The notes: generated from the letters alone by a model not told the origin. Shown: positions 7,497 through 15,274, numbered from the stretch's first letter. The stretch is 64,000 nucleotides of DNA from CALFCX01 sp964603025 (GCA_964603025.1 CAZRTO010000001.1:1-64000), one strand, 5' to 3'. Numbers and translations are program-made.

Positions 7497-8726
7497 TTAT
7501 ACCACATTGCCTACGGTCCAGCCCGTCGACCACGCGGCCTGAAGGTTGAACCCGCCGGTCTTGCCTATCACGTCAAGGACCTCTCCGGCAAAATAGAGCC
7601 CTTTGAGGAACTTTGATTCAAGGGTCTTGTTGTCAATCTCTTTCAGGTCCACGCCTCCGTCGGTCGCGACGGACTTGTTTATGTTCACGTATTTAGAGAC
7701 CTTGAACTCAAGAGATGTCATTTGTCTTGCGAGGCTCTCTCGCTCCTGCCTTGATATCTGGGAAACTTTCCTGTCGGGCGGTATCCCGCACATTTCAAGC
7801 AACACCGGAGGAAGGCTTTTTGGCAGTATCTCGCAAAGCAGTCCGCCCGCGTTCCTGGCGGGGAATTGCTTGATAAGGTCACGGATCAACAGGTCGGCCG
7901 ATCCCTCATCTTTGCCCGGCAGGAAATTGACCGAAACCTTAAGGCCGCTCATCTGTGATTTTGACACCACAAGGCTCGCATTTATCATCAAGGGCCCTGT
8001 CAGACCGAACTGCGCGAACAGGATGCTTCCGGTCTCTTTATAAAGAAGTCCGCTCTGGTTGATGAACGAAACCTCCGCCTCGACCGTCAAGCCGCTTAAT
8101 CTTCCGCAGATCTCGGGGTCCTCTATCTCAAAAGGATAAAGGGCTTTTTGTGGAGAGATTATTTCATGGCCCGCGGATCTCGCAAGAATATAACCGTCAC
8201 CGCTTGAGCCTGTCTTTTGATGCGTCTTTCCCCCGGTGGCAATAAGTACCGCCCGGCCGTAAAATGGCCCTTTCAGGGTGTCAACCCCCTTAACGGAGCC
8301 GTTGTCACTAATGATGGAAGAGACCTGACAGTCGTACACGATCTCGACCCGTAGTTCGGAAAGCCTGCCAAGCAAAACATCAAGTATCTCTTTGGCCTTG
8401 TTGCTTTTGGGAAAGACCTTCTTGCCGGGCTCAAGCTTGAACTTGACGCCTCTTTTCTCGAAAAATTCTATCGTGTCTGAATTTGAATAATTATGGAGCA
8501 TGCTGAGCATGAAGAATGGATTTTTCATGTAATTGGCCGCGAAAGCTTTAAGATCGGTCTCGGCATTGGTCACGTTACAGCGCCCGTTGCCGCAAAGAAG
8601 CAGTTTTCTGCCGGCAGAGGGTCCTTTTTCAAGGATAATGACCTTCTTCCCTCTTTCGGCTGCCCTGATCGCCGCGGTCATTCCGGCCGGACCGGCCCCT
8701 ACTATGACAAGATCGTAATTGGACAT
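7497..8726 (-). CDS. HI0933/YhiN-family FAD-dependent oxidoreductase
   Basis: 409 aa. The dinucleotide-binding GAGPAG (10-15) follows MSNYDLVIV, then GRKLLLCGNGRCNVTN, the family hallmark. The C-terminal FAD motif GLYFAGEVLDVIGKTGGFNLQ is also present. Biochemistry of the family is poorly defined. The ATG used here overlaps the maf stop as TGATG, indicating coupling; a longer frame starting 13 codons earlier is not preferred. Confidence 0.92.
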   Translation of the reverse strand: MSNYDLVIVGAGPAGMTAAIRAAERGKKVIILEKGPSAGRKLLLCGNGRCNVTNAETDLKAFAANYMKNPFFMLSMLHNYSNSDTIEFFEKRGVKFKLEPGKKVFPKSNKAKEILDVLLGRLSELRVEIVYDCQVSSIISDNGSVKGVDTLKGPFYGRAVLIATGGKTHQKTGSSGDGYILARSAGHEIISPQKALYPFEIEDPEICGRLSGLTVEAEVSFINQSGLLYKETGSILFAQFGLTGPLMINASLVVSKSQMSGLKVSVNFLPGKDEGSADLLIRDLIKQFPARNAGGLLCEILPKSLPPVLLEMCGIPPDRKVSQISRQERESLARQMTSLEFKVSKYVNINKSVATDGGVDLKEIDNKTLESKFLKGLYFAGEVLDVIGKTGGFNLQAAWSTGWTVGNVV

Positions 8727-9310
8727 CAGTCCGGCACCACCCCGTATTTTTTGAGTTCCGCGCAAAACCTGCTTAGAGGCAGCCCGACCACGTTGAAGTA
8801 ATCTCCTGCTATTCCCTCCACCAGCAAAGCCCCTTTCCCCTGTACCGCGAACGCGCCGGCCTTATCCATGGGCTCTCCCGTTCCGACGTACCATTTTATC
8901 TCCGCGGGAGACAGTTCTCTTATCTTCACCGAGGTCCTTACGGAGAACGAGGAACTCTTTCCAGTAACAGTATCAAGCACGGCCACCGAAGTCATGACGA
9001 TCACGTTCTTGCCGCTGATTCTCCTGAGCATTTTTTCTGCGGCTCCTGGGCCTGACGGTTTGCCGAGCATCCGCCCCGAGCAGAAAACCTCGGTATCCGC
9101 TGATATTATAATAGCGCCTGGATATTTTGCGGCTATAGATCGAGCTTTTAGAATGGCCAGTTTTTTAAGGCCGGCCGGAGAATGAGGTATCCTTTGGGCT
9201 TTTTCGTCCAGCGCGTGATCGGCGAACCTTATGCGGCCCCCATAGATCCCGGAGATCATTTCTTTTCTTCTAGGCGATGAAGTGGCAAATACAGCTTTTT
9301 TCCTGGCCAT
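8726..9310 (-). CDS. maf: Maf-family nucleoside triphosphate pyrophosphatase
   Basis: 194 aa, normal length. The start FATSSPRRKEMI, the ISADTEV motif and the C-terminal EPMDKAGAFAVQGKGALLVE segment are those of Maf/YhdE, which hydrolyse dTTP/UTP or modified pyrimidine nucleotides. Together with rdgB (15890-16486) the window carries two house-cleaning NTP pyrophosphatases. Coupled to the downstream flavoprotein by TGATG. Confidence 0.93.
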   Translation of the reverse strand: MARKKAVFATSSPRRKEMISGIYGGRIRFADHALDEKAQRIPHSPAGLKKLAILKARSIAAKYPGAIIISADTEVFCSGRMLGKPSGPGAAEKMLRRISGKNVIVMTSVAVLDTVTGKSSSFSVRTSVKIRELSPAEIKWYVGTGEPMDKAGAFAVQGKGALLVEGIAGDYFNVVGLPLSRFCAELKKYGVVPD

Positions 9311-9317
9311 ATGAATG

Positions 9318-9875
9318 TCAGCCCCCGTATCTGTTCATGAAGGCTATATCTTGGTGCGGCAGCCGCGCAGGCCTTTCCTTTTCGGCGGACACCTGTTTGT
9401 CCGACAATACAGGATCCATGGACGATGAATGTTTTCCGACTATTATCAGGGTTATGAGCCTGAAATTATCCGGTATAGCGAGTGCTGCTTTGGCCTTTGC
9501 CTCATCAAATCCCGCTATGGGATGCGCCACAAGCCCCATTTCTGTCGCTCTCAAAATAAGGAAGGCGGCTGATAGTCCCGAATCAAAAAGGTAGTATTCC
9601 CGTCCCTTTATGACGCAATCATCGTTCCTGTCGCAGAGAACGGCAATGATCATCGAGGCGTTCCTGGCCCATTCATTCCCCGCAGAAAAAACCCCGGACA
9701 AACCGGAAAGTGCGGAAGCATCATGAACAAAAACGTATCTCCACGGTTGATTATTGAAACAGGAAGGGGCCAGAGAAGCGGCAGAGATAAGCGCTTGAAG
9801 AGTTTCGCCGGTAATGGCAGTCCTCTCAAGGGAGCGGTATGCCCTCCGTTGATCTATAGCGTCCCTTACTGTCAC
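9318..9875 (-). CDS. Nitroreductase-family FMN protein
   Basis: 185 aa. The RRAYRSLERTAIT N-terminus, SLAPSCFNNQPWRYVFV, and the downstream GLVAHPIAGFDEAKAKAAL segment are typical of single-domain NAD(P)H:FMN nitroreductases. The substrate is not predictable. It starts at a GTG that overlaps the stop of the P-type ATPase (GTGA), so the two are translationally linked, which is an unusual pairing. Confidence 0.9.
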   Translation of the reverse strand: MTVRDAIDQRRAYRSLERTAITGETLQALISAASLAPSCFNNQPWRYVFVHDASALSGLSGVFSAGNEWARNASMIIAVLCDRNDDCVIKGREYYLFDSGLSAAFLILRATEMGLVAHPIAGFDEAKAKAALAIPDNFRLITLIIVGKHSSSMDPVLSDKQVSAEKERPARLPHQDIAFMNRYGG

Positions 9876-12598
9876 GCTTTCTTGCCTTTCAGCCTTCGGA
9901 CCAGTTTTTCAGCTTCGATAACGACAAACCCCGCAAAACTTATCAGAACTATCTCGGCCCAGGCCAGCGGGCTTATCGGCCCGGTACCGAACATGGTGTT
10001 CATGACTGGCAGATAAGTGATAAGCGCTTGAGCCCCCACCATCAGGAATATGCCGATGAAGACTGTGCCGTTGGAAAAGAATCCTATGGAAAACGGGGAC
10101 TTCTGGAACGACCGGCTGTTCAAAAGGTAGAAGACCTTCCCGATCACCAGCACGTTCAGGGCTATCGTACGCAGAACAGGTATGTCCATATCATATCTGA
10201 AGCCGACGATAAAATACATCAGATATACGCTCCCAACAAGCAGGAGGGTGGAAACTACGGTCCTCATCGTGATATCAGGGGTGAAGATCGGGAGCCTGGA
10301 ATCGTTGGGAGGGCGGAACATTATGTTCTCTTCTTTGGGCTCAAAAGCAAGCGGCATGCCCAAAAATATCGCGGTCATCATATTGCTCCACAATATCTGA
10401 AGCGGTGATATAGGGAGCGGCATGTTAAGTACTATGGCCACCATAAGGATCAAGCCTTCCGCCGCGTTCGTCGGAATTGTCCAGGCAATGAATTTCCTCA
10501 GGTTGTCGAACACGCCCCTCCCCTCCTCGACCGCGGCTTCTATGGAAGCAAAATTGTCGTCCGTAAGCACCATTTCGGCGGCTTCCTTGGCCACTTCCGT
10601 GCCGTCGCGCCCCATGGCTATTCCGATATTGGCCTGTTTGAGAGCCGGAGCATCGTTCACTCCGTCCCCTGTCATCGCGACCACATGTCCTTTTTTCTGA
10701 AGGGCTTTTACGATATGCAGCTTTTGTTCAGGGGATACCCTTGCGAACACGGATGTCATTTCGGCTCTTTCCGGGAATTCCATGTCGCTCCATCCGGCTA
10801 TCTCAGTGCCGGTGGCGGCCTTGATTTCATCCGGGTCTTTTTCGAAACCGGCTTTGAGGCCCATCATTTTAGCGATGGCCCTTGCTGTTTCAATATGGTC
10901 CCCGGTGATCATTTTTACGATAATTCCGGCGTTGTGGCAGGATTGGATGGCCTTTACAGCTTCTTCACGCGGAGGATCGATCATCGCCTGGAACCCCAGA
11001 AAAACAAGGTCAGACTTAATATCCTCATGATCTATCGCCCTCTTGTCGCCGGGAAACGGCTTTTTAGCCATCGCGATAACACGGAATCCTTTTCTTGCGA
11101 GGGTTTCGGCGGCCGCTAAAAATCCGGCGGCATCCATTACCTCTGACCCGACAGCGGATGAACATCTGGGAATTATGGCTTCGACAGACCCCTTGATATA
11201 GGCAACAGCGCCTTCCGTTCCGCTGTATGAATGCAGCGTCGCCATATACCTGTTCTCAGATTCAAAAGGAATGACATCTATCCTTGCCGCCCTCTCTGTC
11301 AATGCTTCTCTTTCCATGATCCCGGATTTTTCTGCCGACACCAGAAGCGCTCCTTCGGTCGGATCGCCGTGAACCGAATATACGCCTTCTTTTTCGGAAA
11401 GCCTTGAGTCATTGCACAAAGCACCGCAGGCAAGGCACTCCTCAAGCGCGGGATCCTCCTTATAGTCGACTTCGCGTTCTTCGTCAAATATCTTGCCGGC
11501 CGGAATATATCCCACCCCGGAAACCGTATAGGTCTTGTTGCCGGCAAATATCTTTTGCACGGTCATTTTGTTCTCGGTAAGCGTCCCGGTCTTGTCCGAA
11601 CAGATCACGGTCGTGCTCCCTAGCGTTTCCACCGCAGGAAGCCTCCTTATTATGGCCTTGCGCGCGGCCATGCGGGATACTCCTATGGCAAGGATGATAG
11701 TTACCGCGGCGGGAAGCCCTTCGGGTATAGCGCCGACCGCAAGGGCCACTACTGCCATGAAGGATTCAAAGACCGGTTTGGAATACACAAAGGAACCCAT
11801 AAAGAACGTGAATACCGAAACGCCTATTATCGCCCAAAGGAGCGTCTTGCTGAACCTGGTGATCTTGGCCGTCAGTGGTGTTTCAAGCGTTTCCGAACTT
11901 TCCACCAGGTCTGATATCCTTCCCACCTCCGTTGCGTTCCCTGTAGCTGTGACCACAGCCTTACCTGATCCATGCGTTATCAGCGTGGAAGCATAAGCCA
12001 TGCAATGCCTGTCGCCAAGAACGGCATTTTCTTTAACGGGGGCCGGGGCCTTTTCCACTGAAAGGGATTCGCCGGTCAGCACGGATTCATTTATTTTGAG
12101 ATCTTTGGCGGTTATTATCCTCATATCCGCGGACACTTTGTCTCCCGATGTAAGAACGATTATGTCCCCCGGAACGAGATCTTCGGAATTCACCGTATGC
12201 TTTGCTCCGTCCCTTATCACCGTCGCCTGCGAGATCATCGTCTTGGCCAGCGCCGCCAGCGCGTTCACCGCTTTTGATTCCTGCATATATCCTATAACGG
12301 CATTGACGAACACCACCCCGAAGATCACCGAAGAGTCTATGAAGTGCTGCATGAACAGGGTCGCCGTGCCGGCGGCGATGAGCGTGTATATCATCGGCTG
12401 GTTGAACTGGGAAAGGAACATGAGGATCGGGCTGTGCTGCTTCTTTTTCCTTATTATGTTAGGGCCGTGTTTCTCTTTTCTCTCAAAAGCCTCCTTTTCC
12501 GAAAGGCCTTTTTCGGGGTCCACATTCAGGTCGCCCAGCGCCTTGACCACATCGATATAGTGCCATGCCGATCCTGATATAAGAGATCTCTCAGTCAT
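9872..12598 (-). CDS. P2-type cation-transporting ATPase
   Basis: 908 aa, about ten membrane helices. Seen: actuator loop TGES (175-178), M4 motif PEGLPAAVT (292-300), phosphorylation site DKTGT (D335), hinge TGDGVNDAPALKQANIGIAMG-type sequence, and M5 TNAAEG. These place it with SERCA/PMR1-like pumps. M6 reads NMMTAIFLGMPLAFEP: the aspartate that follows NxxT in calcium pumps is an alanine, so calcium specificity should not be assumed. It heads the unit ATPase - nitroreductase - maf - flavoprotein - ferritin - LCP. Confidence 0.93.
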   Translation of the reverse strand: MTERSLISGSAWHYIDVVKALGDLNVDPEKGLSEKEAFERKEKHGPNIIRKKKQHSPILMFLSQFNQPMIYTLIAAGTATLFMQHFIDSSVIFGVVFVNAVIGYMQESKAVNALAALAKTMISQATVIRDGAKHTVNSEDLVPGDIIVLTSGDKVSADMRIITAKDLKINESVLTGESLSVEKAPAPVKENAVLGDRHCMAYASTLITHGSGKAVVTATGNATEVGRISDLVESSETLETPLTAKITRFSKTLLWAIIGVSVFTFFMGSFVYSKPVFESFMAVVALAVGAIPEGLPAAVTIILAIGVSRMAARKAIIRRLPAVETLGSTTVICSDKTGTLTENKMTVQKIFAGNKTYTVSGVGYIPAGKIFDEEREVDYKEDPALEECLACGALCNDSRLSEKEGVYSVHGDPTEGALLVSAEKSGIMEREALTERAARIDVIPFESENRYMATLHSYSGTEGAVAYIKGSVEAIIPRCSSAVGSEVMDAAGFLAAAETLARKGFRVIAMAKKPFPGDKRAIDHEDIKSDLVFLGFQAMIDPPREEAVKAIQSCHNAGIIVKMITGDHIETARAIAKMMGLKAGFEKDPDEIKAATGTEIAGWSDMEFPERAEMTSVFARVSPEQKLHIVKALQKKGHVVAMTGDGVNDAPALKQANIGIAMGRDGTEVAKEAAEMVLTDDNFASIEAAVEEGRGVFDNLRKFIAWTIPTNAAEGLILMVAIVLNMPLPISPLQILWSNMMTAIFLGMPLAFEPKEENIMFRPPNDSRLPIFTPDITMRTVVSTLLLVGSVYLMYFIVGFRYDMDIPVLRTIALNVLVIGKVFYLLNSRSFQKSPFSIGFFSNGTVFIGIFLMVGAQALITYLPVMNTMFGTGPISPLAWAEIVLISFAGFVVIEAEKLVRRLKGKKA

Positions 12599-12602
12599 GA
12601 GA

Positions 12603-13031
12603 TTATTTACCTATAAGAAAAAAGTCAAGGCCCGTCGTCTCGTCCACGACAACTTCACGGTGATATGCGATCATGATGAAGTTGCTTACATCATCTGTGT
12701 AAGGCTCACTATTTATCAATCCTCCGGTTGCCTCAAACGACGCGGGGAAATCCGTAGACGTAGAAAAATCCACGACTACATTGTAAGATCCGGGCTTAAC
12801 GTTCAGGACCTCAAAAATCCCCGAGGAATTTGAGGTCAATACAAAGGATTCCGGACCTGTGATAGTCACGGTCGCGGCTCGGGCAACAATATTCGTTGTG
12901 CTGCCATTGACCTTCCTAAAATATGTCATTCCGTTTATATGGCCTGTTGTAGCTCCGGAAGTCCTGCAGCCGTATGAAGACAGAAGAATAGAAAAGAACA
13001 ATAGAGACAATATGGTCGCTCTTAGCTTCAT
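12603..13031 (-). CDS. Small predicted lipoprotein with carboxypeptidase-regulatory-like domain
   Basis: 142 aa from the ATG that follows AAAGGAGAG. An N-terminal signal (MKLRATILSLLFFSILLSSY) is followed by GC, which could be a lipobox although the -3 position is atypical. The body has a beta-sandwich pattern (VTITGPESFVLTSNSSGIFE, VLNVKPGSYNVVV) like carboxypeptidase-regulatory or Cna-B-type domains of surface proteins. The longer open frame upstream is translation through tRNA-His and was discarded. Function unknown. Confidence 0.75.
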   Translation of the reverse strand: MKLRATILSLLFFSILLSSYGCRTSGATTGHINGMTYFRKVNGSTTNIVARAATVTITGPESFVLTSNSSGIFEVLNVKPGSYNVVVDFSTSTDFPASFEATGGLINSEPYTDDVSNFIMIAYHREVVVDETTGLDFFLIGK

Positions 13032-13065
13032 TTCTCTCTCCTTTCTAAATTCTCGGATTTCTGTC

Positions 13066-13144
13066 TGGGGTGGTCGACCGGACTCGAACCGGCAGCCTTC
13101 AGGGCCACAACCTGATGCTCTAACCAAATTGAGCTACGACCACC
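13066..13144 (-). tRNA. tRNA-His (anticodon GTG)
   Basis: Minus-strand cloverleaf with acceptor GTGGTCG/CGACCAC, anticodon loop TTGTGGC and T arm CCGGTTCGAGTCCGG. The extra 5' G (G-1) expected for tRNA-His is encoded at 13144, and the 3' CCA is encoded, unlike the other tRNAs here. Confidence 0.95.
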
Positions 13145-13157
13145 ATGCGCAAGGCGC

Positions 13158-13233
13158 CCTTGCTCCTTACTACTCACTCCTTAAGGAATAAGGAGCAAGG
13201 AGTAAGTGTTCAATTCCGCTTTGCGGAATTGAA
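13158..13233. repeat. Two inverted repeats between tRNA-His and tRNA-Arg
   Basis: CCTTGCTCCTTA (13158-13169) is perfectly inverted as TAAGGAGCAAGG (13189-13200). Next to it a second perfect hairpin has an 11-bp stem TTCAATTCCGC (13209-13219), a TTT loop and GCGGAATTGAA (13223-13233). No U-run follows either, so they are not standard terminators. The word AAGGAGCAAGG recurs at 13585-13595. Confidence 0.85.
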
Positions 13234-13234
13234 C

Positions 13235-13308
13235 CGTCCCCGGGGCGAATCGAACGCCCAACCTACAGCTTAGAAGGCTGTTGCTCTATCCAATTGAGCT
13301 ACGGGGAC
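13235..13308 (-). tRNA. tRNA-Arg (anticodon TCT)
   Basis: Acceptor GTCCCCG/CGGGGAC, anticodon stem ACAGC/GCTGT around CTTCTAA, and T arm GGCGTTCGATTCGCC. Discriminator G; CCA not encoded. Confidence 0.95.
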
Positions 13309-13319
13309 ACAATTGAAAG

Positions 13320-13391
13320 AGCGGGCGATGGGATTCGAACCCACGACCCCCTGCTTGGAAGGCAGGAGCTCTACCGCTGAGCTACACCCGC
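13320..13391 (-). tRNA. tRNA-Gly (anticodon TCC)
   Basis: Acceptor GCGGGTG/CGCCCGC (one G-T wobble), anticodon stem CCTGC/GCAGG around CTTCCAA, T arm GTGGGTTCGAATCCCAT. Discriminator T, as usual for bacterial tRNA-Gly; CCA not encoded. Confidence 0.95.
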
Positions 13392-13394
13392 ATC

Positions 13395-13482
13395 TAGCTA
13401 ATGGCTTATAGCTTATGGCTTATAGCCGGAAGATCATCGTCTATTATATTAGCTATATGCTATACGCCATTAGCCATAAGCC
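13395..13482. repeat. Imperfect inverted repeat made of GGCTTA/TAGC words
   Basis: Left arm at 13395-13427 (words AATGGCTTATAGC and TATGGCTTATAGCC), right arm at 13449-13482 (words GCTATATGCTATACGCC and ATTAGCCATAAGCC). The arms are roughly reverse complements, around a 21-nt centre. It fills the spacer between tRNA-Gly and tRNA-Pro(GGG) and has no coding potential. Confidence 0.7.
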
Positions 13483-13485
13483 AAA

Positions 13486-13560
13486 TCGGGGTGAGCCGAT
13501 TCGAACGGCCGACCTCTCGCACCCCAAGCGAGTGCGCTAACCAAACTGCGCCACACCCCG
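13486..13560 (-). tRNA. tRNA-Pro (anticodon GGG)
   Basis: Acceptor CGGGGTG/CACCCCG, anticodon stem CTCGC/GCGAG around TTGGGGT, T arm GCCGTTCGAATCGGC. Discriminator A; CCA not encoded. Confidence 0.95.
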
Positions 13561-13696
13561 TGAACGCCTTCGGCGTTAAGGAACAAGGAGCAAGGAATAA
13601 GGAGTAAGAACAAAATCAAATACTCCTATTCAGCATTCCAACGCCTAAGCTATCATTAACAAGTATAACATGAGGATATTGGGTGGGATCATAGAA
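13561..13696. other. Spacer between the two tRNA-Pro genes: small hairpin and AAGGAGCAAGG repeat, otherwise nothing recognised
   Basis: Holds the hairpin AACGCC-TTC-GGCGTT (13563-13577) and a run of AAGGAxxAAGGAx words (13579-13608) that shares AAGGAGCAAGG with 13190-13200. The rest is AT-rich with no convincing promoter or open frame. Confidence 0.6.
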
Positions 13697-13770
13697 TCGG
13701 GGAGACAGGATTTGAACCTGCGGCCCCTTGCTCCCAAAGCAAGTGCTCTACCAAGCTGAGCTACTCCCCG
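13697..13770 (-). tRNA. tRNA-Pro (anticodon TGG)
   Basis: Acceptor CGGGGAG/CTCCCCG, anticodon stem CTTGC/GCAAG around TTTGGGA, T arm GCAGGTTCAAATCCTGT. Discriminator A. Two truncated copies of this gene lie directly upstream in its own direction (13771-13896). Confidence 0.95.
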
Positions 13771-13896
13771 TCATCTGAACCTGCGGCTCTCCCGCCAAAG
13801 GCGGGATGCTCTACCAAGCTGAGCTACTCCCCGTCATCTGAACCTGCGGCTCTCCCGCCAAAGGCGGGATGCTCTACCAAGCTGAGCTACTCCCCG
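13771..13896 (-). repeat. Two identical 63-bp tandem repeats derived from tRNA-Pro(TGG)
   Basis: 13771-13833 and 13834-13896 are exact copies of each other. Read on the minus strand each begins with the tRNA-Pro acceptor and D arm (CGGGGAGTAGCTCAGCTTGG). Each has a different anticodon arm that folds as TCCCG / CCTTTGG / CGGGA, then resumes with GCAGGTTCA and stops in the T loop. The 3' half of the T stem and acceptor is replaced by the start of the next unit. They cannot form a complete cloverleaf. Confidence 0.9.
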
Positions 13897-13900
13897 AAAT

Positions 13901-13936
13901 AAAAAACCGCGCTCTCATTATAACACGCGGTTTTTT
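13901..13936. terminator. Bidirectional intrinsic terminator after the repeat-protein gene
   Basis: AAAAAACCGCG (13901-13911) pairs perfectly with CGCGGTTTTTT (13926-13936) across a 14-nt loop. On the minus strand it gives a GC-rich stem followed by a T run, 24 bp after the stop of the 13960-15060 gene. The loop also contains TATAAT on the minus strand (13917-13922). Confidence 0.85.
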
Positions 13937-13959
13937 ATGCTTACTGTTACTGGGCAAAA

Positions 13960-15060
13960 TTATCTCAGAGAAACCCTCATTACAGGATATTTATCCGCAG
14001 ATGACACATCAAAGATAAGCTTGTCAGGAACCGCCTCTTCCGGCATTACGAACACGTAAGCTGTCTGGAACGTTTCTGCCGGCATGAGCTCCTTTATGTC
14101 ATCATTATCCGCCCAGTTTACCGGATTCTTTGCTATATTCTCCATGTAGTACACCCGGTTGGCATCGATCACCATCACCCTGTGATAGTCTCCGCCATAC
14201 ACAGCAGTGAAAGGATCTTTGTTCTTTATCTCTACTGTTACAACATAGAATATCGTACCCGCCGGAGGCATGCCGCCCCTTGGATCGGAATTCTTTTTTT
14301 CAGCTTTGAGCACCCTAAACGCGGTGTGTCCGTTGTTCAACCAGGTGTCTACCGGACCTTCCAGCTCGGACAACTGAACGGCGGCTTTCCCCTTTGGGGC
14401 CGCTTTTGCCTGCTGCGCTTGATTACGCTGTATGTTCTGCCAATGCCTGACGACCCTTTGTTTTTCCGCCCGCAGAGCCCTGACGCGGGCTGAGTTCCCC
14501 TGAGCTCTGGCTGATGCTATCTGCGAGTCCAGCGTCTGGAGCCGGGCCCTTACTTCCGCCTGCGTGGACGGCAGCGGCGCGGCCGGCGTCTTGGCCGCAG
14601 GAGCGGCCGCCGGAGCCTTACCGCCTTTTTGTATGCTCTGCCAATGCCTGACGACCCTTTGTTTTTCCGCCTGCAGAGCCTTAACGCGGGCTGAGTTCCC
14701 CTGAGCTCTGGCTGATGCTATCTGCGAGTCCAGCGTCTGGAGCCGGGCCCTTACTTCCGCCTGCGTGGACGGCAGCGGCGCGGCCGGCGTCTTGGCCGCA
14801 GGAGCGGCCGCCGGAGCCTTACCGCCCTGCTGTATGGCCTTCCATCTGTTCAAGGTCCTTTGTTTTTCTGCCTGAAGCTCCTTGACCTTTGCGGTATTGC
14901 CCTGCGCCCTGTTAAAAGTGATCTTTGCATCCAAAAGCTTGATGTAGTCGGCAACTTCCTGCTGCGTAGGCTGTTTTGTCTGGGCTGAAACGGAGGCTAT
15001 CATAAAGAGAGATAGTATTAGCGCCGCGGCAACACCTTTCGGGTCGTTTTTCTTTAACAT
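13960..15060 (-). CDS. Secreted repeat protein with C-terminal DUF4352-like beta domain
   Basis: 366 aa. Signal peptide to about residue 26 (...LSLFMIASVSAQ). Then three ~67-residue units each start TQxEV, continue as a charged helix pair (LDSQIASARAQGNSARVKAL, AEKQRVVRHW) and end in a Pro/Ala linker (GGKAPAAAPAAKTPAAPLPS). Units two and three are almost identical in DNA (period 201 bp), while the first has diverged. The last ~135 residues look like a DUF4352-type extracellular domain (GTIFYVVTVEIKNKD). It has a clear GAGGAGG ribosome site, its own promoter and terminator, and stands alone between tRNA genes. Function unknown. Confidence 0.8.
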   Translation of the reverse strand: MLKKNDPKGVAAALILSLFMIASVSAQTKQPTQQEVADYIKLLDAKITFNRAQGNTAKVKELQAEKQRTLNRWKAIQQGGKAPAAAPAAKTPAAPLPSTQAEVRARLQTLDSQIASARAQGNSARVKALQAEKQRVVRHWQSIQKGGKAPAAAPAAKTPAAPLPSTQAEVRARLQTLDSQIASARAQGNSARVRALRAEKQRVVRHWQNIQRNQAQQAKAAPKGKAAVQLSELEGPVDTWLNNGHTAFRVLKAEKKNSDPRGGMPPAGTIFYVVTVEIKNKDPFTAVYGGDYHRVMVIDANRVYYMENIAKNPVNWADNDDIKELMPAETFQTAYVFVMPEEAVPDKLIFDVSSADKYPVMRVSLR

Positions 15061-15105
15061 CTTTTCGTGCCTCCTCGCATGCCAGGGATTATAAAGGATG
15101 TTGTA

Positions 15106-15134
15106 AATATAGCAAAGAGAGCTGTATAAATCAA
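15106..15134 (-). promoter_or_regulatory. Promoter of the repeat-protein gene
   Basis: Minus strand TTGATT (15129-15134), 17-bp spacer, TATATT (15106-15111). A second possible -10, TATAAT, lies at 15088-15093 with a weaker TTGCTA -35 sixteen bases upstream. Confidence 0.55.
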
Positions 15135-15200
15135 CACTTGCCTTTACATGCTTCTATCGGCTTAAAGGCGGGAAAAATTGCATCAAATAATCAGAAGAAA

Positions 15201-15274
15201 TCGGGGCGGCGGGATTTGAACCCACGACCTTTCGGTCCCGAACCGAACGCTCTACCAAGCTGAGCCACGCCCCG
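15201..15274 (-). tRNA. tRNA-Pro (anticodon CGG)
   Basis: Acceptor CGGGGCG/CGCCCCG, anticodon stem TTCGG/CCGAA around TTCGGGA, T arm GTGGGTTCAAATCCCGC. Discriminator A. With the two others the window carries all three bacterial proline isoacceptors. Confidence 0.95.

Noticed and set aside
9960..9985. GCCGATAA on the minus strand as a sigma-28 promoter
   Set aside because: It lies inside the P-type ATPase coding region with no TAAA-like element at the right distance.
12603..13127. 32-codon N-terminal extension of the small lipoprotein
   Set aside because: The extra codons are translated tRNA-His sequence; the ATG at 13031 has a proper ribosome site and starts the signal peptide.
13158..13233. 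Hairpins as intrinsic terminators
   Set aside because: Neither is followed by a run of T on either strand.
13401..13607. Open frame across tRNA-Pro(GGG) and neighbouring repeats
   Set aside because: Translation of a tRNA gene and inverted repeats; no coding signature.
13771..13896. Possible short CRISPR array
   Set aside because: Only two units, directly abutting with no spacers, and clearly derived from the neighbouring tRNA-Pro.
14442..14842. 201-bp direct repeats as a mobile or CRISPR-like element
   Set aside because: The repeats are in frame inside one secreted protein and encode its repeated domain.
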